Shown one piece after another: positions 34,082 through 44,493 of a DNA stretch of 64,000 bases; the first letter of the stretch is position 1, and every line of letters starts with the position of its first letter. The stretch lies in the NCBI GenBank assembly GCA_947179485.1, contig OX359246.1:8246001-8310000 (forward strand), given 5' to 3'. This DNA is from Allacma fusca. Taxonomy: Eukaryota > Arthropoda > Collembola > Symphypleona > Sminthuridae. A model generated the notes under the pieces. That model had not been told where the DNA came from and did not search any database. It worked only from the letters and a program-made list of their open reading frames with translations. The translations under genes and the position numbers were made by a program.

Positions 34082-35992
34082 ATGATGGTCTCACTCCAGT
34101 ATTTTCTTATAATTATGACAGTATTGTTCCCTTTTGCAGTAAGTATATTCAGTATAATATTCAGTATAAGCTAATAATAATTAAACCAATCATCAGGAAG
34201 TATTTTACCTAAATACATTCATAAATAATTACATAAATTTTAGTTTTCCTGGCCAAATCGTACAACCAAATCTGAGGTTTAAAATACAATTTTTGTACTT
34301 TAATTGATTGTAGCTCAGCGCGGAAAACATCAGCTGTACCAACGAAACTCAACTTGCTCATTGGGACGCTTGTTGCAATGGCGTTATATACGATAGGACA
34401 GATCCTATTTGGATGGAGGAGTCTTGTAACATAGAGCCCAAAACTGCGAATTTGTCATTTGCAGATTCCGCTGTAATAAGTCTTAGGTGTTTATTTATTT
34501 AGAAGCTTAATTGATTTTAGTACTGCTCAAGATAATTATTCGTAAGACATTAAATCTTCCAGTGGCTTGCCTACGACTGTAACGTAAGAGAACAGCTTAA
34601 CTCGACTAGTCTGACGCTACAATCTTACATAAATTTGATGTTACTGCCGCGCGACTCCGTCCAAAGCACGTTTTGGGAAACGTTGACATCCCGAAGCAGC
34701 ATTTCCGAAATTACAAGTGGCGAAGATGAACTTGATAGAATTCGAACCATAAAATTGTATCGACGTGAATTTTTCCACGTTGCTGAGCAGGTCTGGCGTA
34801 TTGTTAATGTATTTCTAAAAATTTGCAAAACAACATCAGTTTGCACGATATTTCAATGAACAAATGGGCATTTTTCAAAGGTTTGTACGTTTGGGTCTGA
34901 GAATTCCACCCATGGAAACGCAGAACTCGACGATGCGGTGAGTATAATTATCTTGTATCATCAGTTGTTCTCGAATTTTTCTAAATAAATTTAAAATATT
35001 CAGTCACAACTCCAAGGGTATCTCTCTTTGATGTTTTTAAAACTCAATTAAATTTGCCGATATGATACTCCACAGACATACGTGGATTTCGAGGAAAGCT
35101 CTTCCGGCATACAAATTTTGGAGCCGTGTAATGAAGAAATGTTACCATTTTCTGCTTATTTTGCTGGGAATCCCAATTTTAACGCAACTTACGAGCCGTT
35201 TGAGAAATGTACAGAGGAATTCAATCGTCTTCTGGGGATTAGTACTTTCATGAGCTTTCAAAGCAGCGTTGTAAGGTTTTTGATGACGATAATTCCACTA
35301 ATTTCTACCAGCTTTCTGCGTGCTTCAAGTTGAATTTTATAACTATTAGTTGTAAGTTCCCTCATAATCTTAAAAGCTGAAACGCAAAATTACATGTATT
35401 TCTGCTTTACATTCCAGTTCACGTTTTGTCAAGCAATTGCTGTTCAAAATTTAGACAAAGTACAAGGGCAAATCCTTAAGCACACGTTAAATTTCGAAGG
35501 TACAGTCACAAGCTTTTTTCCTGCATTTTGGTCGAAATGGGTCAAGGATGAGGTTAAAAACTCGATTTTTGAGGCATTGAAACAGGATCTCAATATCAAT
35601 ACGCAAAATCTGAAAAACCTGGAGTCCAAGATGCGGGGTAATATTGAGAAAAAGATCAAGCGTGATCTTTCTAAAGGTACATACATATGGTCAGGTCTCG
35701 TAAAGGGAACCATTCTTGCTTCTTGAACAAGCTTAAATTGTAAAGCATTATGTTCTAATATAATATTTATTTTTCAGACGGAAAATTAGGCAAGAAGCGT
35801 GAAATCGTAAATATTATCATGATACTTAAAATTAATGACGTTTTTCAGGATTTTGCCGCAAATGTACTAATCATATTTTATTGATGAAATTATTGAAATT
35901 GCTTCATCAACTCGTATTTAATGTACTATGCGTTATGCTTCTTTCAGGTTTGCAAATTTGACGCACCCAGGAAGCAAAATGCAGGGGTGTAG
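34082..35992 (+). CDS. Array gene 7: secreted cysteine-rich protein
   Basis: Exons: 34082-34138, 34314-34472, 34563-34790, 34881-34937, 35076-35270, 35418-35676, 35778-35863, 35948-35992, giving 361 residues. Two ATGs are adjacent (34082 and 34085); I took the first. The signal peptide is MMVSLQYFLIIMTVLFPFA. Family features: DACCNGVIYD, ESCNIEPKTA, WLAYDCNVREQLNST, VCTFGSENST, EPCNEEMLPFSAYFAGN, KCTEEFNRLLG, FCQAIAVQNLD, then the exon-7 helix and VCKFDAPRK. All ten cysteines are conserved. AATAAA lies at about 36050. This copy is more diverged from genes 1-6 and closest to gene 8. No lesions. Confidence 0.88.
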
Positions 35993-36239
35993 GAAATATT
36001 AATATTCCGCTGATTTCCATCCTGTGGTCTCGATGTGAACTTCACATAAAATAAATTAATTCAATGCACAAAATCTCCTGTTATAGAAATGAATGATTGG
36101 TCATCCTGTGAGACGTTCGTGGTTCACTAATGCAAATACAGTCATAACGTATAATATATAGCATATCTACAACTTGAATTTCATATAATTACAAAAATGA
36201 CAGCATATAATTACAAATAAAATTTGGGACAAAAATAAT

Positions 36240-36313
36240 TGGCCCATGAGGGGATCGAACCCGCGACCTTCGCGTTATTAGCACGACGCTCTAACCAACT
36301 GAGCTAATGGGCC
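36240..36313 (-). tRNA. tRNA-Ile (anticodon AAT), copy 1
   Basis: The 74-nt cloverleaf on the minus strand has acceptor GGCCCAT/ATGGGCC with discriminator A, the D-arm TAGCTCAGTTGGTTAGAG, anticodon loop CTAATAA (AAT, reading Ile ATT) and T-arm GGGTTCGATCCCC. There is no intron. A TTTTT terminator follows within a few bases (AAAAA at 36231-36235 on the + strand). It lies about 250 bp after array gene 7. Confidence 0.97.
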
Positions 36314-37312
36314 TTATTGATACTACGTGTTCCAGAAGAATCCGAAGTTTCGAATTTTTAATTCAATAAATCATCATCATAGATATATTGTAAGTTATGA
36401 AAATATTTACGATACTTTATTACTGTTTGACATTCTGGAGGATTTGTGAAGCTTTGCCCTAATCTTGCGTTCAGCTGAACTTAATTAGGTTGTACAATGA
36501 GAATTCTGCATACGCACCCTACAATCAACAGCAGCTTTAAAAATCAGCAGTAATAAAAGGTATTAACTTATAATGATAACGTTTATTACGTCTACGTTAA
36601 ATATAGTTTTTAAGACTTGCTAATATAGTCAACCCGAAAACTCAAAGACCGATGATACAAAATAAAACATGATATTGTGAACAAAAAATTCAGCGAAACT
36701 TATCTTCTGGGATTACTTTGATGATGCAACTCTCGACAAAAGAGACCACGTTAAAGGGACGTTCGTTTAATAATTGATACAAATATGTTCCACATTCACA
36801 ATTGCAACATGCTAATTTTTATCTTGCAATTAGAAGAACCCAACGTAAGAACAAACACACAATTCAAAGAACCTCAGTTTCCAGGGTACTACAAATAGGA
36901 TATTGAGCCACATCAAATCGGTTTTGAAGCGTCAAAAAATATTTGGGCTGGAAACAAAATCTCTTTTTGCTCTTCATGATTTTCCGAAGCAAAATTTACA
37001 ACTTTTTCTACGTACCGTTTAACTCCAAAGAAAATTTTCAAAATAAGCCTTCAATTATTTCAAGGTAGATGTCGTCCTGAGCCTAGTCCAGATACCTGGC
37101 TTAAATTATTTACAATCTACTAAATTTGCCCAAATAAAGGAGAAAATTATATGATGAGCGTACCGAAACCCCCTATTTTATAATATTAAAAATGTGCAAG
37201 TTAGAAACAATTTAGGTGTGCATACAAAGGTACATGTGCATTTCAGGGTGATAATTTATTGAAAAAATTAATTCGCCTTAATCAACTTTACCAAAGAAAA
37301 CAAATAAAATTG
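36314..37312. other. Intergenic, duplicated flank of tRNA-Ile
   Basis: No gene is seen. The segment around 36427-36560 (GAGGATTTGTGAAGCTTTGC, then TCAGCAGT) is homologous to 42930-43030 after the second tRNA. This shows that gene, tRNA and flank duplicated together. Confidence 0.55.
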
Positions 37313-38074
37313 TTAGTCTGAACATAAAATTGTATCCCGAGGATCAGCACATGTAAAAGTGCTTGGATCAAAGACTTGATCCCTTCCGCAATTTCGGGGC
37401 TGATTACCTTGGGCTGAATGACAAATGCAATATGTTTCTGTGCAGATCCCAATAGTTCCAAATACATTCTCCGGTTCCGGGTCACAAGCATCAGCACACG
37501 TCACTCCACGTGGATTAATTACAATACTTTTTGATAAAATTGGATCACCCCTTATTTCAGGTAAATTGACCAGATTTTCAGCCAGGGGCAAATTAGAATT
37601 TAATTTTTGAAATAATCCCATAGCATTTGTGAGGAGGTTCTGGAAAGAATTTCGCCCATGGTTGATTACACCTCCCAAAGCATTACCGATCCCGTTGTAT
37701 GCTCGCCGAGGTATTGTAGCAGCAGATTCAATCCCCGAAAAAATCCCGTTGGCTAGTTCACCCAAAACAGGAATAAAACGTTTCCCCCGACGGCTTGGGG
37801 GAGCATATCTTTTGACAATACGTTTTAACTTCCCAGCAGTTTCCTCCAAAATGGGTGTTGGTAGTTTGAAGGAAATGTAGGAGAAGGTACTGTCATGCTG
37901 TCGTTTGGATCTTGTAACTCCTCCCAGATTTGTTGAGTTCCCATATTTGAAAGCTCCAGAGCTAGCGATCAAATCCTCCCTGTCACGGAAAATTTCCTCA
38001 GCCTTCCCCAGGTCAGTACTGAAGACAGGAATGAAAATTAAGATTCCAAAAAAAAATGTTTTAATGACAAGCAT
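37313..38074 (-). CDS. Secreted preproprotein with furin sites and C-terminal chitin-binding-like Cys module
   Basis: A single 253-residue frame with ATG at 38074-38072. Residues 1-19 form a signal peptide (MLVIKTFFFGILIFIPVFS). An acidic propeptide follows, with RSKR at 55-58 and RRGKR at 95-99, both furin-type. Next comes a small, glycine- and alanine-rich, potentially amphipathic stretch (from FIPVLGELANGIFSGIESAA to about 165). The C-terminal module has eight Cys (193, 197, 211, 216, 218, 229, 242, 251). The spacing around CGRDQVFDPSTFTCADP resembles peritrophin-A/ChtBD2 domains, which normally have six Cys. The gene lies between array genes 7 and 8 on the opposite strand. Possible roles are chitin/cuticle binding or an antimicrobial precursor; neither is proven. 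I saw no TATA box. A CDS of this length with signal peptide and ordered motifs is very likely real. Confidence 0.82.
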   Translation of the reverse strand: MLVIKTFFFGILIFIPVFSTDLGKAEEIFRDREDLIASSGAFKYGNSTNLGGVTRSKRQHDSTFSYISFKLPTPILEETAGKLKRIVKRYAPPSRRGKRFIPVLGELANGIFSGIESAATIPRRAYNGIGNALGGVINHGRNSFQNLLTNAMGLFQKLNSNLPLAENLVNLPEIRGDPILSKSIVINPRGVTCADACDPEPENVFGTIGICTETYCICHSAQGNQPRNCGRDQVFDPSTFTCADPRDTILCSD

Positions 38075-39436
38075 TGTTAATTGTGTCCCACTTCCAGTAC
38101 TTCAGTATTGGGAGCAAAGAGTAAATAAATTTTTGTTTTCTAGCAAGTGCTCAACCAGGAATGCTCTGGTGGTAATGAACACATGTTCAAGCTTTTTATT
38201 CAATCTGTGTTAAAAATTGTCATTAGCAGGATGCATTACTTTGGTAAATACGCGTACAGTAGCTTTATCTTCATTTAATCCAGTTCTCGTTAAGTAATGC
38301 ATATTTATGTTATAGTCCTGTAAAAATGTTACCGGAAGGCTTGAAAACAAAAAATATTTAAGTAGGCTGAGTTTTGGTTGGGTTTACCACATCCTAATGT
38401 CTGAAATACGTAAATCATCAAAATCCTTCCTGACGTTGGTTTACTGGATTCTTGCTATTAACTGTGAGCTACGTACGTGTTGGCAGTTCCCGGAGATTTT
38501 CTTTTGGATTAGTTGCATTTTATGGTCTACATCATTTTGTGGTCTGGGTTTTAGATTTGGGGTAACCGTAAACAGGAAACGCTAGACACAACCGGGAGAC
38601 AAAAGTTAGGACACACATCCGTAATAATTATATTATAATTATTTATGTGTAATTAGGTAGATATAGATATATAAATAAACATATAATTATATTAATTTTA
38701 AGTTATATAATTTACAAGAAATAAAGGCAAAAATGCTGAGAGAAAAGTCATACTTTGCTCACAGTCTTTTCCTTCGAAAAAAGGATAATAAGGAACTTAA
38801 GAAGAAATCAGAGCATGCCGACAATAATCATTATATTTCTTTGAATACAATTTTCCCACATAATTTCAAAAGAATTGCAAAATACTTCCTGAAATTGGAT
38901 GGCTTAAAGGATGGGGGCCCGGAATGAGGAAATAAAGTGCGGGAAGATGCCTTAAAATGTGTGACCGGAAGTCTGATTTCTTGCAGTTGATTATGGCTTA
39001 CAATTTCTGTTAAAATAATTATTGCAACACTATTGAATTGACTAACACATTATTTACAAACAAGCTTCAAAAAGAAAACCGATTTTTTGCTCACAAAAAT
39101 GGGATGCATTCACCTGTACTGAATTAATTTATGAAAAATTTTCGTTGTTATGTAAAGAAAACATTACTGATAAATGTATTGGTACACAAAAATAATTTGA
39201 TTTCTACTTCGCTCGTACAATAAATTTGCGTTACAATATTTCGTTAAAATAACATTTTCGAGTGTTTCGTGCAAGTTGGAACATTTCTATAGAATTTTGT
39301 AAAAATCCAAGTGTTTCCATATCAAGGGGAATGTTTTATTATCTGTACAGAAAATAATGAATGGGTATACAGTATAGTCGTGCTTCTCCTTGAAAGACTA
39401 ATCAGCATCTCCAAGTTGAAGTACTCAGTAAACGAG
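38075..39436. other. Intergenic upstream of array gene 8
   Basis: No gene is seen. The 38550-38770 stretch is paralogous to the two flanks of the TIR element upstream of gene 7 (30175-30211 and 33470-33570), without the element. The region ends in the gene-8 promoter block (AGTCGTGCTTCTCCTTG). Confidence 0.55.
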
Positions 39437-39443
39437 TATAAAA
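39437..39443 (+). promoter_or_regulatory. TATA box of array gene 8
   Basis: TATAAAA in GAGTATAAAAACAAATG, 100 bp before the ATG, with a TGTCACTGG initiator-like stretch about 25 bp downstream. Confidence 0.6.
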
Positions 39444-39536
39444 ACAAATGTCATGGCTGTCACTGGAATTATTACTATTAAGACGGATTGACGTCTGATT
39501 TTAACTCTGACGTTTAATACTTTACGATTCAACAGG

Positions 39537-41358
39537 ATGATTTTATTCCACTTCTTCCTGATCGTTACGATACTCTTCCCTGTTGCGGTAAGAATACTGA
39601 GAAGCTCCAAATTTTAAACCAATAGTCGGGAAAAATTTCCGATTGCATTTAAAGACGATTATTTCTGAAGTCGAATTATCATAATTAATTATATGCATAC
39701 CTGTGGTAATTGTCCTGTCAAATGATACAAGAAAATCCAGGGTTAAACAGATTTTGAATTTGAATTACTGCAACTGAATTTAGCTCGGTGCGGACAGCCC
39801 CATCACCTGTACCAATGAAACTAAAATTGAAGGTTGGAAAATTTGTTGCGATGGCGGTATTTACAATATTAATGATCCGATTTCATCAGTGGAGTCTTGT
39901 GACGTAGAGCCTGAAAATGCAAATTTGTCATTTGCTGACTCCGCAGTAAGTTTCAGGGATTTTCTTGTTTAGGAGCCTAATTAGTTTTACTACTCAAGAT
40001 AATGATTATTTGCAAACAATTAAATCTTTCAGTGGCTGGCCTATGACTGCAACGTAAGAAAAGAGCTCAACTCAACTAGTCTAACATTGGAGTCTTACGT
40101 AAATTTAATGCTCCCGTTGCACAATTCCAGCCGGAGCAAACTTTGGGAAACATTCACATCCCACATCAACATTTCCGAAGTTTCTGTTGGAGATGACGAG
40201 ACTCATAGAATTCGGACCATAAAAACCTATCAGAGTGAATATTTGCAAGCGGCTGAGCAGGTCTGGTACATCGCATGAGTTTCTAATGTTAAATGACACA
40301 GTCGTTTAACGTATATGGTGCGTTTTTACAGGTTTGTACATTTGGGTACGTGAATTCCACTGGTGTTAGCGCAGGAATGTACTGGGACGTTACCCAGGTA
40401 TCAGTTCTCTCAAATATTTTAAATTCTCGCAACAAAATTCTTTGAGCAATACCAGCATTGTCTTTGGTTACAGATTATAAAATTTAAAACATTTTCCCTG
40501 TTGATACTCTCCAGGACTTTATAAAACGTTTCTCGAGTATGATCCTTGCCCGCGAGTGTAATGAAGAAATGGTACCATATTCTGGGTATTTTGCAGGGAA
40601 TTGTAGAATGAACGGCACTATCGACCAGTACAAAAATTGTAAACAGGAATTTAATGACATTATGGGGAATGTTACTTTTCACAGCTTTCGTTTCAGCATT
40701 GTAAGTTCCTATAGTGATTTTTAGTTTTATAAGCTGAATTTTATAATGTATAACTTATTCGTTCTTAAAACTGATACCGAAAAATTGTGTGTTTCTGTTG
40801 CTCGTATCCAGTATCATTTTTGTCAAGAAATTATTAGTCGACATTTAGACACACTACAAGAGCAAGTCCGTAAGCCAATGTTAGATTTAGAAAGTACTGT
40901 CAAAAGCTTCTTCCCTGGGTTTTGGTCCAAATGGGTCAAAAACTCCGTTAAAGAATCAATATTTGAGGAACTCAACCAAGACTTCAAAACTGAAGATCTA
41001 CAAAACTTGGAATCTTTATTGCGAAATAAAATTGGGGAAATGATCAACGACAAAGAATTTGGTGAGGTCTCTTTTACCACTTGACTAATTGTAAGTTTAA
41101 GGAATTATTCCATCATCAAGCGCTCTATTTTACTGTCTTTGGTTTTGCAGGCACAAGTGTGACCAACAAACGTGAATTACTGCAGGCTATCCTGATACTT
41201 AGAATTAGTGATGTCTATCACAAAATCACAAGGAATGTAATACTCAATTTTTTTATGGCATTTCTTAAAACGATTAAGCCATTCTTGTATTTAATGTTCT
41301 TTGCTTCTTTCAGATTTGCGAAATTGACGCTCGCAGGAAAGGAATTGCTGGGTTGTAG
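39537..41358 (+). CDS. Array gene 8: secreted cysteine-rich protein
   Basis: Exons: 39537-39587, 39784-39945, 40033-40260, 40332-40397, 40515-40700, 40812-41061, 41151-41236, 41314-41358, giving 357 residues. The signal peptide is MILFHFFLIVTILFPVA. Landmarks: WKICCDGGIYN, ESCDVEPENA, WLAYDCNVRKELNST, VCTFGYVNST, RECNEEMVPYSGYFAGN, NCKQEFNDIMGNVT, FCQEIISRHLD, exon 7 GTSVTNKRELLQAI, exon 8 ICEIDARRK. Exon 5 has one extra Cys (GNCRMNG). AATAAA is at about 41420. The gene is the tandem partner of gene 7, and both are followed by an identical tRNA-Ile. No lesions. Confidence 0.88.
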
Positions 41359-41644
41359 TAAATATTTGATGTTTTATTGGTCCCTCATCTTATGTCCGCA
41401 AATTGAGAAAGCTGTAAGAAATAAATGAATTTAATGCATGTAATAACCTGTTGTAAAGATTGTTGCTTGCCGATTCTCTGAAACTTGTGGGGCTTACTAT
41501 ATAGCGTGAATTCAATCATAGTTCATAATAGCATCAACGCAACAGTTTAAATTTCATACAAGATAATGTCAGAACATATACATCGATAGACACTGAGCTG
41601 TCCAAATATGTACACGCTCAGCAAATGCAAACTACAAAAATCAT

Positions 41645-42030
41645 AGCTACGCGATAATTTGAGGCTTCGCGTAGGGTGGCGTCAGCCACCGCCGTCAAAG
41701 TAGCATGAATTTTGAACTGTTTTCAAAGCTTCAGATTTTTTTGTAGAAAAAACTATCCTATCCAAACTAAAAATTTCATTGAAATACATTCAGTAGTTTT
41801 GGAGATAACTGTCATTTGACTTGAAGTCCAAAATTTCAATAATTTTTTTCTCAAAAACTATCCAGCCGATTTCAACCAACTACGAACTTAGCCTTACTTT
41901 TGACACAAGTAATGCCCACAAAAAATTTCATTGAAATCGGACCAGCGGTTTTTGCGTACTCGTGCGGAAGGACACGCGGACGTACGGACTTACGGACATG
42001 GCTATTTTACTAGGGGGCTGACGCCACCCT
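41645..42030 (+). repeat. Dispersed repeat with 15-bp inverted AGGGTGGCGTCAGCC
   Basis: AGGGTGGCGTCAGCC at 41673-41687 recurs inverted at 42016-42030. The interior has GATTTCAA and ATTGAAAT words and a GGACGTACGGACTTACGGAC end. It is the third copy of the repeat also at 24590-25000 and 25765-26150. It lies between gene 8 and its tRNA and accounts for much of the larger gene-tRNA distance than at gene 7. Confidence 0.7.
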
Positions 42031-42268
42031 AAAAACTACGAGAAGAATTGTGATCACGGCGAAGAAAGTTCATAGATGTCATCGTTCTGCGCAGTACTGT
42101 AGTAGAAGCGTCTGTTTTAGATTCTACGCTTAAAAAATTGTAATTATTTATACTAGCAAGAATCTTGATAACATAAATGGGGACGTCGTCTAGTATATAG
42201 AGAAATAATTCAATATTTCAACATTATATGCCCCATTTTATAACGAATTCCCTGGAGCAAAAATTAAT

Positions 42269-42342
42269 TGGCCCATGAGGGGATCGAACCCGCGACCTTC
42301 GCGTTATTAGCACGACGCTCTAACCAACTGAGCTAATGGGCC
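42269..42342 (-). tRNA. tRNA-Ile (anticodon AAT), copy 2
   Basis: Identical over 74 nt to the copy at 36240-36313, with the same cloverleaf, anticodon AAT and discriminator A. It lies about 910 bp after array gene 8. It is flanked on the acceptor-5' side by TTATTG, as in copy 1. Confidence 0.97.
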
Positions 42343-42474
42343 TTATTGTCACAAACCGTCACAGAACATCCCGACGTTTCCAATTTTAAAATCGCTTAAC
42401 CTTACAGAAGTAATTTAACGAAACAAGTGGTCAGGTCAGAAGCATTTATAATTGTTCCAATATTAGCCTGCCTA

Positions 42475-42865
42475 TGGATTTAGGACATGATCCGGCACTT
42501 AGACCAGATTAGATTTACTTGGTCTAATGTCAGGACCAGATCATTACACTATGTCCTTTAAAGTATGCAAAATAACGATGTATGTATATATGAAATAATA
42601 TTATTTCAACATTCATACAATTAAACAGCAAAAGATTCATTATTAGTGGCATAAAAAATTAACTGAATAAAATATAGATATGTGATTATTCATTTTAACT
42701 GAAATTATTACTGTACCACAAGTCATTGTTTCGAGCCTGATTTTGGAACTGGTTCCAACTTATATGGATCAGACCATTGGTCTGGTCGTTATAACTGGAA
42801 TGGTCCGGACTCCGGACTACGCGTTGGACCAGATAGTTAAATTTCCCAAAATCTGGACCCGAGCA
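42475..42865. repeat. GACCAGA-rich MITE-like segment
   Basis: TTAGACCAGATTAG, GGACCAGATC, CCATTGGTCTGGTCG and TGGACCAGATAG words occur in both orientations, as in the MITE at 12931-13325. The ends are unclear. The rest of 42343-44493 has no gene that I can support. Confidence 0.4.
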
Positions 42866-43525
42866 GACCCATGGCAACTTTAATAAGAACAGTGAAGATA
42901 CTCTGGATTTTTGTATCACTGTTTTATATTCCGGGGGATTTGTCAGGCTTTGCTCTACCTAATCTAGCGTCCAGCTAGCCTGAATGTGTTCGTGTGATGA
43001 GACTCGGCTTATTATCAGCAGTGATTTTATTACATCAGACAACCAACTTTACAACCATTACAGATAGAAGGCTTTGGATGTTTCGTGATTCAATTCTGTG
43101 CCAATAGTAAAAGAGATTAACCTCTAAAGATAACGCTTAACAATTACATGAAATGTTGCTTCTAAGACTGCTCGTGGATTCAACCCAAAATCTCAAGCTC
43201 GACTCAATCGTATCAGTATATATATGCACATGGGAAGTTCTAACATTTAGCCATCTGTATATATAAAAAACTTAGCGGTCATCGAAATGAAAACAGGATT
43301 ACATGATCACAAAGTGTGTTATAGATTACCCCAAATTATTTGAACATTTGCATTCTCTGTTGGAAAACGATTTCTTAGATCGTACTCACGATGCACATAC
43401 CACTGTATAGGAGCTTTGTTATAGTAGAAAATGTTTAATGGATATTTTGTTCTTGCTCAAGTTGTGCAAGAAAAAAACCGGATTTTATCAATAAAGGTCA
43501 AGCCAGTGGCAAGAAATGGTAACAA

Positions 43526-43797
43526 CCGATTTTTATTGGACAGTTGATTTATTTGTATAGTATTAATTATGGCCAGTTTATACCAACCTACACAACAGGT
43601 CCAGGCAGGTTAGAACCGGAATTTAACCAACAATGACCAGGCCATTGCTGACCACTTGGCAACCCTGTGTTCATGCATGCGTAATATTAACCAAGCCGGT
43701 GGTACGTTTTGGTTAAAACCGGTTTTTATTGGACTGGATTTATTTGGATAATATTAATTACGGCCATTTTATACCAACCTAAACAATAGGACCAAGT
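43526..43797. repeat. Two direct repeats of about 75 bp
   Basis: The stretch with TTTTTATTGGAC, TGATTTATTTG and TTTATACCAACCTA at 43526-43603 is repeated at 43728-43797 with about 10-15% differences. Confidence 0.7.
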
Positions 43798-44493
43798 ATG
43801 CACTCAAATTCTAATTACTCATATGCAAACTCATGCGCCATATGAAAGATAATTTAATGTCAATAGAAAATGCATAAGATGGCGTAACCTTCACATCTTT
43901 GCTGAATGAAAATGGAACCTACAATTGCTTGTAGTAGATATCTCTACTCCAACCCGGCATGCTAAAGATATTCTTTTTCTGGAATTTTGAAGCAATACAG
44001 CAAATGTATCTTAAATTTACCCATAGAATACTCCAATTTCTAGTATTGACTTAATCAACTTGCAGATAACAATACAATAGAATTACAAATGGTAATATTC
44101 TTCAAAAATAATAGTCGGCATGGATTTACACCCTTCACTGCTCCTTGATTGCTCATAGATGAGGTACACGCATCTACGTGTGAAATTCACAAAATCATAA
44201 AATATTTTGTAACGCTTAATATTAGCCATCACTGTTCGCATATTCAGCACAAAATATTTGTATTCTTTGTACTTCAATCACGGCTCATTGAGATATCTTC
44301 AAATTGAATATGTTTGCATTTTCAAGATTTCCTGCCATTGGAACGCCTGCAAGGACGACATATATATTCGAATGACAATTGTGTTTGTTAGAATTTTTGA
44401 AACTCTCACAGTCAGACAGGGATATGATAAAGTGTAAATATTTACTGAAGCTTCCTAAAATACAAATTTTAAAATCAACTTTCCAGCATAAAA

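Noticed and set aside
37425..38213. Plus-strand open frames opposite the preproprotein gene
   Set aside because: Antisense shadows of the 253-residue minus-strand frame, which has a signal peptide and ordered cysteines.
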